64,000 bases of DNA from CAXBDP01 sp964598395 (lineage in GTDB: Bacteria; Bacteroidota; Bacteroidia; Cytophagales; Cyclobacteriaceae): positions 1 through 64,000 of the forward strand of contig CAZRBW010000002.1 in NCBI GenBank assembly GCA_964598395.1. The letters are read 5' to 3'. A program made the translations under genes and the position numbers. Shown here piece by piece: positions 44,035 to 52,647 of this stretch. Below the pieces are notes generated by a model, which was not told where the DNA came from, did no database searches, and was given only the letters and a program-made list of their open reading frames with translations. Positions within the stretch are counted from its first letter, which is position 1. Every line of letters begins with the position of its first letter.

Positions 44035-45375
44035 ATGCCATATACTTCCAATTATGAATTATTCTATCATTTACCTCAATTTGCGAAGCGTCGCCTTCAA
44101 GTTTCAGAAGTCCACGAATTTATACTAGCGAATTGCCAGGGAGAAAATTGGCGGGTGGAAAAGGCTGGAAATTCGCTCGAAGAAAGACCTATATATCAAA
44201 TTCGCTACGGCACAGGGCCAATCAAAATACTACTTTGGAGCCAAATGCATGGCAATGAAGCTACAGCTACTAGAGCAATCCTTGAGCTTTTCCAATTTTT
44301 TAATTCTCCTATTGCGACGAAAAAATGGGCTGATCAATTAAGCATCTATTTCCTCCCGCTACTGAATCCCGATGGAGCAACAGCGCATATCAGAGAAAAT
44401 GCCGCTGGGATAGATATCAATAGAGATGCACTCTTTTTGGCAACTCCAGAATCTGCCATACTGGATGAAGCTTTGCATTCTATCAAACCCGATTTCTCTT
44501 TCAATTTACACGATCAGCAAATCTACTATGGCATAGGAAACCCTTGTAAGCAAGCAGCCATTTCACTTCTCGCCCCGCCAATCGACAGCAAAGGCTCTAT
44601 GAATAAAAATAGAATAAAGGCAGCCAAATTGGTGGTATTGATGGAGAAATGGCTTAAATCGGTGTATAATCTCAATGTAGGGAAATGGAAAGATGAATAT
44701 GAGCAAAGAGCCTTTGGAGAATATTCCCAAGAACTGGGCTCGGCTACTATTCTAATAGAAGCAGGAGGTTTGGCTCATGACTGGGAAAAAACTAAGCTAA
44801 CAAAACACTACTTTTCGCTACTTCTTTTCGCGATACAAGCCATATTGGATGAGGATTATGAAAAAGAAGATATCGCCGAATATGAAACCATTCCATTGAA
44901 TATATTAGGCATTTTTGACTTGATTATAAGAAACGCACAAGTAGAAATTGGCAAAAATGTCTGCAAATTGGACATTGGAATAAGGCGGGAGGATAGTCCA
45001 AATGAAGATGGTAAATCAATTTTACAAATTGGCAAAATCGTAGAAATGGGAGATTTGAGCTATGCTACTGGCATTGAAGAGTTTGATGCCAATGGCGCTA
45101 AAATTTCTGAGCAGGAAACTCATCCACATGCTTTTCAATCCGTCCCTCCCGCTGACAAGGTAATCGAAATAATGAAACAAGGCTTTGGTGCCATTCAGAT
45201 AAAAAACATTTCGGATTTCCCAGACTATATGCACTTTCCATTATTAATTGAGCCATTGAAAAAATCATCTTCAAATAAACGTTTGAAAACGGGTGACTTT
45301 GCTAATTTTTGTTTGCTAACAAAGGATAAGATGCTAGCAAATATTACCAATGGCTATTTACATTTAATCGAATAA
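44035..45375 (+). CDS. M14-family zinc amidase/carboxypeptidase, possibly murein-peptide amidase
   Basis: 446 residues without a signal peptide. Zinc ligands H72-x-x-E75 (in QMHGNEATATR) and H159 (NLHDQ), the substrate-binding pair N129-R130, and catalytic Glu242 in ILIEAGGL are all in place. A domain of about 170 residues of unknown type follows the catalytic domain. Cytoplasmic M14 enzymes such as MpaA cut murein peptides. It precedes a DUF1611 gene and an epimerase gene, which supports a role in muropeptide or D-amino-acid turnover. Three octamers in one gene (44352-44359, 44985-44992, 45145-45152) is the highest density in the window. Confidence 0.82.
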   Translation: MPYTSNYELFYHLPQFAKRRLQVSEVHEFILANCQGENWRVEKAGNSLEERPIYQIRYGTGPIKILLWSQMHGNEATATRAILELFQFFNSPIATKKWADQLSIYFLPLLNPDGATAHIRENAAGIDINRDALFLATPESAILDEALHSIKPDFSFNLHDQQIYYGIGNPCKQAAISLLAPPIDSKGSMNKNRIKAAKLVVLMEKWLKSVYNLNVGKWKDEYEQRAFGEYSQELGSATILIEAGGLAHDWEKTKLTKHYFSLLLFAIQAILDEDYEKEDIAEYETIPLNILGIFDLIIRNAQVEIGKNVCKLDIGIRREDSPNEDGKSILQIGKIVEMGDLSYATGIEEFDANGAKISEQETHPHAFQSVPPADKVIEIMKQGFGAIQIKNISDFPDYMHFPLLIEPLKKSSSNKRLKTGDFANFCLLTKDKMLANITNGYLHLIE

Positions 45376-45423
45376 ATTGGCTGATCATTATTTTAATTAC
45401 TCCTTAAGCATCCACCTATCAAA

Positions 45424-46500
45424 ATGAAAAGTGCAATTATTTTAACTGGCGGATTATTTCTCAGTCCGTACGCCAAAACAGCTCATGGCTTATGCAGAGG
45501 AAGTGAGCGGTTTCATATCATTGCAGTAATCGATGAAAAATTCGCTGGAATGACTGCTTCACAGCTTATTCCGTCGGCGCGTGAGATTCCAATATATGCT
45601 AGTTTAGACCAATTCAGGCAAGCCAATAGTGAAAGTGTAGAATATTGCATTTTGGGTATTGCCAATAAAGGAGGGCTGATTCCAGAGCCACTAAAACCCT
45701 TGATCAAAGATTGTTTGAAATCGGGAATACATGTAATCAATGGGCTTCATCAATTGCTGATCAGTAATCCGGAATTTGTACAATTGGCAAAAGACAATAA
45801 TGCTGAATTGATTGATATTCGAAAGCCAAAGTCATTTGAAGAATTGCACTTCTGGAGTGGAAAAATAAAAGAAGTGAAATGCCCTAAAATCGCCGTATTA
45901 GGTACTGATTGCGCAACTGGTAAAAGAACAACCTCCCGCATTTTGGTACAAGCGTTGGAGCAAAAAGGAATACATGCTGAGATGATTTATACAGGTCAAA
46001 CCGGCTGGATGCAAGGTTCGAAATACGGTTTTATTTTCGATTCTACTCTTAACGATTTTATTTCTGGAGAATTAGAGCATGCCATTCACCAATGCTTTAT
46101 AGAAGCCAATCCTTCCATTATTTTTATCGAAGGTCAATCCTCATTGCAGAATCCAAGCGGCCCATGTGGTTCAGAAATGATACTTTCTGCCGATGCGGAT
46201 GGTGTTATTCTACAAGTGATTCCAAAAAGGACCCATTTTAAAGGCATGGAAAATTATCCAGCATTGATTCCTAGCCCGGAGGAAGAAATAAAATTGATAG
46301 AAATATATGGAGTAAAAGTACTTGCAGTGACAGTAAATACTGAAAATATGCTTCCAGAAGAGGCTGAAAGCTATGCTGTTGCGATGGAACAACATTTAGG
46401 CATTCCAGTTGTTTTACCATTTGAGCAAGGAGTTAACAGATTAATTCCTATTTTTCAACAACTAATCGAAGAAAATGAAAATATCAAGCATCAGTATTGA
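45424..46500 (+). CDS. DUF1611 family P-loop protein (DgcN-like)
   Basis: 358 residues. A Rossmann-type N-terminal domain (about 1-145) carries GGLF and LGIANKGG. A P-loop-like GTDCATGKRTT (160-170) opens the C-terminal domain, which also has IFIEGQSSLQNPSG. This is DUF1611. I recall that a member, DgcN, was shown to N-acetylate D-glutamate in marine bacteria and to work with an enolase-superfamily racemase DgcA. Here the next gene is an enolase-superfamily epimerase overlapping by 26 bases. The link is therefore attractive but unproven for this protein. An octamer is at 45932-45939. Confidence 0.82.
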   Translation: MKSAIILTGGLFLSPYAKTAHGLCRGSERFHIIAVIDEKFAGMTASQLIPSAREIPIYASLDQFRQANSESVEYCILGIANKGGLIPEPLKPLIKDCLKSGIHVINGLHQLLISNPEFVQLAKDNNAELIDIRKPKSFEELHFWSGKIKEVKCPKIAVLGTDCATGKRTTSRILVQALEQKGIHAEMIYTGQTGWMQGSKYGFIFDSTLNDFISGELEHAIHQCFIEANPSIIFIEGQSSLQNPSGPCGSEMILSADADGVILQVIPKRTHFKGMENYPALIPSPEEEIKLIEIYGVKVLAVTVNTENMLPEEAESYAVAMEQHLGIPVVLPFEQGVNRLIPIFQQLIEENENIKHQY

Positions 46501-47542
46501 AAAGGTAGATTTAGGTACGAATAGACCGTACATGATTGCTTTTAAATCTGTGGACAAAGTGGATAATGTGATTGTAAAGATCACACTGGAAAATGGTATA
46601 ATTGGCTACGGAGCAGCAAATCCTAGTACTCAAGTGGTAGGCGAGAGCTTAGAGGATTGCTACGCCACCCTCAAATCTAAAGCTGAAAACACCCTAATAG
46701 GTAAGGATATTCGCAAGTTTGAGAGCTTATTGAAAGAGCTCGAAAAGGAATATGAAACTTTACCAGGAAGTAGAGCTGCCCTCGATATTGCTGTACACGA
46801 TGCATTTGGAAAGTTTTTGGATGTCCCCTTAGTGAGTTTTTTTGGACAAGAATATAAAAGCTTGCCGACGTCTATTACAATTGGAATAAAGTCGGTGGCT
46901 GAAACAATGGCAGACGCAGAAGAATATTTAGGAATGGGATTCAAGTACCTTAAAGTGAAGCTTGGTCATAATGTAGAAGAAGATATTGAGCGATTGGCCA
47001 AGTTGAGGGAGGTTTACAAAAATGAAATTAATATTAGAGTAGATGCCAATCAGGGTTATTCAGAAGCGGAGTTATATAGATTTTTTCAGGCGACAAGATC
47101 CTTTGATTTGGAGCTTATTGAGCAACCACTAAAAGCGGATGATATTGAAGGAATGAGAAGGTTGCAACCCGCTCTTCGTGAAATAATTGCAGCAGATGAA
47201 AGCTTGAAAAGCCCAACTGATGCGCTAAAATTAATAAAAAAATCAGCAGCTGGAATATTCAATGTCAAATTGATGAAAAGCGGGGGGATAGATCCTGCCC
47301 GTGAAATCGCCACTCTATCTCAATGGCATCATGTGCCGCTAATGTGGGGCTGCAATGATGAGAGTGTTATCAGTATTTCAGCGGCATTACATACCGCCTT
47401 GTCTTTCAAAAACACCAAATTTCTGGATTTAGATGGTAGCCTTGATCTAATCCGAGATGTGGCAACGGGTGGGTTTGAAATTAAAAATGGGCAAATGTCT
47501 ATAACTTCAGGGCCTGGTTTAGGCATAAAGGCTATAGAATAA
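46475..47542 (+). CDS. Enolase-superfamily dipeptide epimerase (L-Ala-D/L-Glu type) or N-acyl amino acid racemase
   Basis: 355 residues. The enolase-superfamily catalytic set of the muconate-lactonising subgroup is visible: KxK in LKVKLG (near 160-163), metal ligands in VDANQGY (near 190), LIEQPL (near 214) and AADESL (near 240), and the opposite Lys in KLMKSGGID (near 264). The protein should invert the alpha-carbon of an amino acid residue in a dipeptide, or racemise an N-acyl amino acid. It overlaps the DUF1611 gene by 26 bases and so is translated together with it. Confidence 0.86.
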   Translation: MKISSISIEKVDLGTNRPYMIAFKSVDKVDNVIVKITLENGIIGYGAANPSTQVVGESLEDCYATLKSKAENTLIGKDIRKFESLLKELEKEYETLPGSRAALDIAVHDAFGKFLDVPLVSFFGQEYKSLPTSITIGIKSVAETMADAEEYLGMGFKYLKVKLGHNVEEDIERLAKLREVYKNEINIRVDANQGYSEAELYRFFQATRSFDLELIEQPLKADDIEGMRRLQPALREIIAADESLKSPTDALKLIKKSAAGIFNVKLMKSGGIDPAREIATLSQWHHVPLMWGCNDESVISISAALHTALSFKNTKFLDLDGSLDLIRDVATGGFEIKNGQMSITSGPGLGIKAIE

Positions 47543-47567
47543 TTGCCCATTTCAAAATATCATTTTA

Positions 47568-48050
47568 TTAATTAGCGGCTTGCATTTCGGCAACTACTTC
47601 TGTGGTAGCACCTAAACTTTCGAAATCTGTTCCAGCTGTATTTATGGTGTAAGCTACATCAAATTTTGAGGATGACAGATTACTTATTTTCATAGTGATA
47701 TTACCTGGATTCAAAGTAAGCTCATTATTATTTGTGCTACTAACCTGCCAAGTGCCTGATGACTCAACTCCCGCTAAATCAACATTTTGAACTTCATAAG
47801 TACCGTTAGCATTGAATATTAGTCGAAATTGACTCCAAACAGGTCTTTGGTTTACAGGAACACCAGCAATATCATATAAATTAGAAATTGGAATCCCACT
47901 CAGTTTAATAGAACTCTCATTTACCTTCCAGGTCTTCACCAATAGCTCTGAAGAAATCCCATCTGGATTTTCATCTTCATTTGTACAACCTACTGTAAAC
48001 AGAAACCCTACTATAAATAGGGTACCTAATCGAAATTTGAGATTTTTCAT
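47568..48050 (-). CDS. Lipocalin-like lipoprotein
   Basis: 160 residues. The signal peptide has a lipobox FTVGC (Cys about 22). LLVKTWKVNESSI, FNANGTYEV and SSGTWQVSSTNNNELTL are the usual strands of lipocalin-like Bacteroidota lipoproteins. A hydrophobic-ligand or structural role in the envelope is possible but not shown. It is a single gene, convergent with the epimerase operon. Confidence 0.72.
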   Translation of the reverse strand: MKNLKFRLGTLFIVGFLFTVGCTNEDENPDGISSELLVKTWKVNESSIKLSGIPISNLYDIAGVPVNQRPVWSQFRLIFNANGTYEVQNVDLAGVESSGTWQVSSTNNNELTLNPGNITMKISNLSSSKFDVAYTINTAGTDFESLGATTEVVAEMQAAN

Positions 48051-48324
48051 GATAAAGAAATTTAGTTTAAAAAATTAATTGAATTGTAAAAATATCCAAA
48101 GGCTTTGGTTAAGACTTAACGCATTCCTCTAGTCATTCTATATCTTCTCTGTTTTTATTTCTAAAATGAATTCTTCAGTAAAGATTATTAATCTCAATAT
48201 TTCGGTCATTCTGACTTGAAATGATGCAATCTGATTGCTAAATATGCCAAATTTTCCGCATTTATCAATCATTTTTCACTTGGATTGAGCTTTGCTAATT
48301 TCGAATTAGAAAAAAGACACCACA

Positions 48325-50937
48325 ATGGATTTAAAAAATTACACCATAAAGGCTCAAGAAGCCATACAAAAAGCCGCTGAAATTGCCATGGCAAATCAGC
48401 AGCAAGCCATTGAGCCAGGCCATTTGCTCAAGGGCATAATGCAGACAGATGAAAATGTAGTCAATTTTGTTTTCAAGAAATTGGCTGTCAACATCAATAC
48501 ACTTAGCCAAAGAGTAGAGCAAATCATTAGCTCCTACCCAAAAGTAACTGGTTCGCAACCATATTTGAGCAATAGCAGTTCACAGGTTTTACAAAAAGCT
48601 ACTGCCTACCTCAAAGACTTTGGAGATGATTATGTAGCTGTAGAGCACATATTACTTTCTCTGCTTGATGGTGGCGAAAAAGTTGCTGCCTTACTTAAGG
48701 AACTGGGATTAAATACCAAAGATACCAAAGCTGCAATTGTCGAATTGCGCGGCGGGTCCAAAGTCACAGATCCAAATGCAGAATCGAAATACCGAAGCTT
48801 AGAGCGCTACTCCAAAAACCTAAATGAGCTAGCCAAAAAGGGCAAAATAGACCCTGTAATAGGTAGGGATGAGGAAATCCGCAGAGTACTGCAAATCCTT
48901 TCTAGAAGAACCAAAAATAACCCAATGCTAATTGGCGAGCCTGGTGTAGGTAAAACAGCGATTGTGGAAGGCCTTGCCCAGCGAATTGTAAATGGCGATG
49001 TGCCTGAAAACTTGAAAACCAAAACCATTATATCCCTAGACATGGGATTGTTGGTGGCGGGCGCTAAATATAAGGGAGAGTTTGAAGAACGTCTGAAATC
49101 TGTGATCAAAGAAGTAACAGATGCGGAAGGCCAAATTATTATGTTCATCGACGAAATTCATACCTTGATAGGTGCGGGTGGTGGTGAGGGCGCAATGGAC
49201 GCGGCTAATCTATTGAAACCTGCACTTGCTCGCGGCGAATTACATGCCATTGGTGCAACTACACTTAAGGAGTATCAAAAGCATATTGAAAAGGATAAGG
49301 CTCTTGAGCGTAGATTTCAGACCGTAACTGTAGATGAGCCTGATACCCAAGATGCGATATCGATTCTTCGTGGAATCAAGGACAAGTATGAGCTTCACCA
49401 CGGAGTTAGAATTAAAGATGATGCTGTAATATCCGCTGTGGAATTATCGCAACGATATATCACTGATAGATTTTTACCAGATAAGGCCATAGATTTAATG
49501 GATGAAGCTGCAGCAAGATTACGAATGGAAATGGACTCCATGCCTGCGGAACTGGATGAATTGCAGCGAAAAATAATGCAGCTTGAAATAGAACGAGAAG
49601 CAATAAGGAGAGAAAAAGACAAAGAAAAAGAAGCTTTGTTGAATAAAGAAATTGCCGACCTATCTGAAGAAAGAAATACCCTAAAGGCACAATGGGAGAA
49701 TGAAAAAGCGGTAGTTTATGCTTTGCAGCAGGAGAAAGAAAACCTCGATAAGTATAAGCTTGAGGCTGAGCAAGCCGAACGAGCCGGCGACTATGGCAAA
49801 GTAGCTGAAATCCGCTATGGCAAAATAGTGGAAACCGAAAGGAAGCTTGAGGAAATGAAGTATAAAATGGCCGAAATGCAAGGTGTTGGAGCTATGCTCA
49901 AAGAAGAGGTAGATGCCGAAGATATTGCACAAGTCGTAGCCAAATGGACCGGCATTCCTGTAAGCAAAATGCTACAAAGCGACCGCGAGAAATTGCTTTT
50001 GCTGGAAGAAGAACTCGGCAAAAGAGTGGCAGGACAAAAAGAAGCCATTGGCGCACTCTCCGATGCAGTTCGCAGAAGCAGAGCTGGCTTGCAAGACCCT
50101 AAAAAGCCAATCGGTTCATTTATATTCTTAGGTACCACTGGGGTAGGAAAAACCGAATTAGCCAAAGCGCTAGCATCATATCTCTTCAATGATGAAAATT
50201 CTATGGTGAGAATTGATATGAGTGAATATCAAGAACGCCATGCTGTAAGCAGACTGATTGGAGCGCCTCCAGGCTATGTTGGATATGATGAAGGAGGACA
50301 ATTAACTGAGGCAGTTCGTCGCAAGCCCTACTCAGTAATTTTGCTAGATGAGATCGAGAAAGCTCACCCGGACGTATTCAATATTTTATTGCAAGTACTT
50401 GATGATGGGAGGCTTACTGATAATAAAGGCAGAGTAGCCAATTTCAAAAATACGATTATCATAATGACTACCAATATAGGCTCTCAGCTGATTCAAGAGA
50501 GATTTGAAAACTTGAATGAAAGCAACAAAGAGGAGATATTGGAACAAAGTAAATTAGATGTATTCGAACTATTGAAGAAATCTGTAAGGCCTGAATTCCT
50601 CAATCGTATTGATGAGATTATCATGTTTGAGCCTTTAAGCAGAAAGATCATTCGCCAAATTGTGGACATACAGTGGAAGGAAGTACAAGACCGAATGGAA
50701 GCAAATGGAATTGAAATTGATGCCTCAGGTGAGGTGAAGGATTATCTAGGAACAGTTGGTTTTGATCCTCAATATGGAGCTAGGCCATTGAAACGAATTA
50801 TTCAAAAATTGATTCTGAATGAATTAAGTAAAGAAATTCTTTCAGGAAAAATCTCCAAAGACTCTGTTGTGTATGTTTCAATAGATGAAAATTCACACAT
50901 TACGTTCGAAAACATAAATGAACAGATCATGGAGTAA
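48325..50937 (+). CDS. clpB: ATP-dependent chaperone ClpB
   Basis: 870 residues, full length. The Clp N-domain covers about 1-145. The first ATPase domain has GEPGVGKTA and IMFIDEIHTL. The coiled middle domain of about 400-525, which tells ClpB from ClpA and ClpC, is present. The second ATPase domain has GTTGVGKTE and VILLDEIEKAHPDVFN. It refolds aggregated proteins together with DnaK. A TAATTTCG box at 48296-48303 is one base off the -7 consensus and could be the promoter; no CIRCE-like repeat was seen. It is followed by an octamer-containing terminator. Confidence 0.97.
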   Translation: MDLKNYTIKAQEAIQKAAEIAMANQQQAIEPGHLLKGIMQTDENVVNFVFKKLAVNINTLSQRVEQIISSYPKVTGSQPYLSNSSSQVLQKATAYLKDFGDDYVAVEHILLSLLDGGEKVAALLKELGLNTKDTKAAIVELRGGSKVTDPNAESKYRSLERYSKNLNELAKKGKIDPVIGRDEEIRRVLQILSRRTKNNPMLIGEPGVGKTAIVEGLAQRIVNGDVPENLKTKTIISLDMGLLVAGAKYKGEFEERLKSVIKEVTDAEGQIIMFIDEIHTLIGAGGGEGAMDAANLLKPALARGELHAIGATTLKEYQKHIEKDKALERRFQTVTVDEPDTQDAISILRGIKDKYELHHGVRIKDDAVISAVELSQRYITDRFLPDKAIDLMDEAAARLRMEMDSMPAELDELQRKIMQLEIEREAIRREKDKEKEALLNKEIADLSEERNTLKAQWENEKAVVYALQQEKENLDKYKLEAEQAERAGDYGKVAEIRYGKIVETERKLEEMKYKMAEMQGVGAMLKEEVDAEDIAQVVAKWTGIPVSKMLQSDREKLLLLEEELGKRVAGQKEAIGALSDAVRRSRAGLQDPKKPIGSFIFLGTTGVGKTELAKALASYLFNDENSMVRIDMSEYQERHAVSRLIGAPPGYVGYDEGGQLTEAVRRKPYSVILLDEIEKAHPDVFNILLQVLDDGRLTDNKGRVANFKNTIIIMTTNIGSQLIQERFENLNESNKEEILEQSKLDVFELLKKSVRPEFLNRIDEIIMFEPLSRKIIRQIVDIQWKEVQDRMEANGIEIDASGEVKDYLGTVGFDPQYGARPLKRIIQKLILNELSKEILSGKISKDSVVYVSIDENSHITFENINEQIME

Positions 50938-50960
50938 ATAAAGTCAAATCCATGTAAATA

Positions 50961-50992
50961 AAAATTGCCTCCCAATAGCGGGAGGCAATTTT
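50961..50992. terminator. Bidirectional terminator containing one octamer (clpB / S10 peptidase)
   Basis: Arms 50961-50973 and 50980-50992 form a perfect 13-bp stem with a 6-base loop. One full octamer (50978-50985) overlaps the right arm; the left arm has CCTCCC but not the full motif. It serves two convergent genes. Confidence 0.9.
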
Positions 50993-51041
50993 AGTTTAAG
51001 GTTGGTTGGTTGTAATTCTAAATTGAAGATAAGAACAAATT

Positions 51042-52562
51042 TCAATTACCAAACGATCTTTTATAAAAATCCCTTACATCAATCGTCATTTGTTCAAGAC
51101 TTGGCTTATGGATATACACCATATGGCCAGATTCGTAATATTTCATTTCAATATTACCACGCAGAGATTTATCCAAGAACATATGGTCTACTGTGTATTC
51201 TGTGCCACCAAATGGCGTTGCCAAATCGTAGTATCCATTAATAATCAATACTTTAAGGGATTGATTTCTAGTCATTGCAGATCTTAGTATTTCGGCTACA
51301 TTCAAATACTTATTCTCTACATTTGCATAGCTCCACGGCCTTGGGCGACCTGTTAATATCTCATAAGCTTGATTAATTTCTACTTTCAAATCTCTTTTTA
51401 AGTAATCATTAATAGCCATTGAAAATGGCCCATATATAGCGCCATTATAGCTCGGGTCATATTCGTAAGATTCGCCCACATAATCGTAATCCAAGCCTGT
51501 GATTCGTCCATCCAAGCGACCTACGGTCATTTTTTCTTCGCGTCTCAGCTCTTTTGTAAACTTATTGATATTGATTCGCAAATTTGCACGATCGATGTAG
51601 TCAGCACTTAGTCCAGTATACTTTTGCAACTTGGCAATAATATTCCTTTTGTCAGCATCAGAAATCTGAGCCCCCTGCATTAGTGCTAAAGTATATTCAC
51701 CTTTTGCAAACTCCCTTACTTCTTCTAGAAATTTTGGCAAATCACTAATACTTGGATCAAGCTTTTTGTGATACCAAGCGGTGGCAGCGTAGGTTGGTAA
51801 ATTCACTACAAATGGCAGTTCATTACCCCGATCAAAGAGTATAGTACTGAAATCTAATACTGAAGAAATAAGAATGATTCCATTAAGGTACATCCCATAG
51901 CGATCTTGCAGATAACCAGAAAGTCCGGCGGAGCGGGTGGTACCATAGCTCTCTCCAGATAAGTATTTTGGCGAGTTCCATCTTTCATACTTGGAAGTAA
52001 AAGCACGAATAAAATCACCAATTGAAGTAATATCATTTTGATAACCTGTAAACTGAGCTTTATTTTCACCTGGCACAGGACGGCTGTAGCCTGTTTCCAT
52101 AGGATCGATAAACACCAAATCAGAATGTGTAAGCCAAGTATATTCACTAGGCACTACCTCGTAGGGCGGCGCCATAGTTTCGCCATCGTCAGTCATTAAT
52201 ATTCTACGTGGCCCTAAACCTCCCATATGCAACCAAACAGATGAGGATCCCGGACCTCCATTGTAAATGAAAGTAATTGGTCTGTCTTTTGGATTTTTGT
52301 TGGCTTTATCCGCATAGTATGTAAAGAAGATTTTTCCTTTTGGATTTTCAGCCTCATCACCTAAAATCATATAGCCTGATGTTGCTTTATAGTTGATCAT
52401 CCTCCCGCCAGCATTTACCTGATGTTCAGTGACTGACACTTCCTCACCTATTTCAATATACTGTACAGCTTGTGCAGCAGCCGAAATGCCCTGAGCATAA
52501 ATTGGATTAGCACTAAAAGCAACAAGTGCCATACCCATAGTAAGGTATAATAGCTTTTTCAT
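51042..52562 (-). CDS. Exported S10-family serine carboxypeptidase
   Basis: 506 residues with a signal peptide ending near PIYAQG. The S10 set is clear: GGPGSSSVWLHMGGLGPRR, the nucleophile Ser in SGESYGTTR, the Asp in GYYDLATPFGG and the His in YESGHMVYIH. It removes C-terminal residues from peptides, working in the periplasm or outside. It is a single gene, convergent with clpB. A sense octamer lies at 52401-52408. Confidence 0.92.
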   Translation of the reverse strand: MKKLLYLTMGMALVAFSANPIYAQGISAAAQAVQYIEIGEEVSVTEHQVNAGGRMINYKATSGYMILGDEAENPKGKIFFTYYADKANKNPKDRPITFIYNGGPGSSSVWLHMGGLGPRRILMTDDGETMAPPYEVVPSEYTWLTHSDLVFIDPMETGYSRPVPGENKAQFTGYQNDITSIGDFIRAFTSKYERWNSPKYLSGESYGTTRSAGLSGYLQDRYGMYLNGIILISSVLDFSTILFDRGNELPFVVNLPTYAATAWYHKKLDPSISDLPKFLEEVREFAKGEYTLALMQGAQISDADKRNIIAKLQKYTGLSADYIDRANLRININKFTKELRREEKMTVGRLDGRITGLDYDYVGESYEYDPSYNGAIYGPFSMAINDYLKRDLKVEINQAYEILTGRPRPWSYANVENKYLNVAEILRSAMTRNQSLKVLIINGYYDLATPFGGTEYTVDHMFLDKSLRGNIEMKYYESGHMVYIHKPSLEQMTIDVRDFYKRSFGN

Positions 52563-52595
52563 AAAATCATAAATTTAGGATTGCTAGGAAATAAT

Positions 52596-52621
52596 AAAGA
52601 GGGGCATAACTACCCCTCTTT
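52596..52621 (-). terminator. Terminator of the 52648-57078 SusC/SusD operon
   Basis: AAAGAGGGG (52596-52604) and CCCCTCTTT (52613-52621) form a 9-bp stem with an 8-base loop. It lies 27 bases past the SusD stop on the minus strand, with ATTATT-rich sequence after it. Confidence 0.8.
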
Positions 52622-52647
52622 ATACTGTTCCAAATTATTAGATCAAA

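Noticed and set aside
43938..44051. Longer rlmN start
   Set aside because: It would run through an exact -7 box and into the divergent M14 gene, and the added residues are not RlmN-like.
49815..50189. Minus-strand ORF of 124 residues inside clpB
   Set aside because: Antisense shadow of a well-conserved clpB region.
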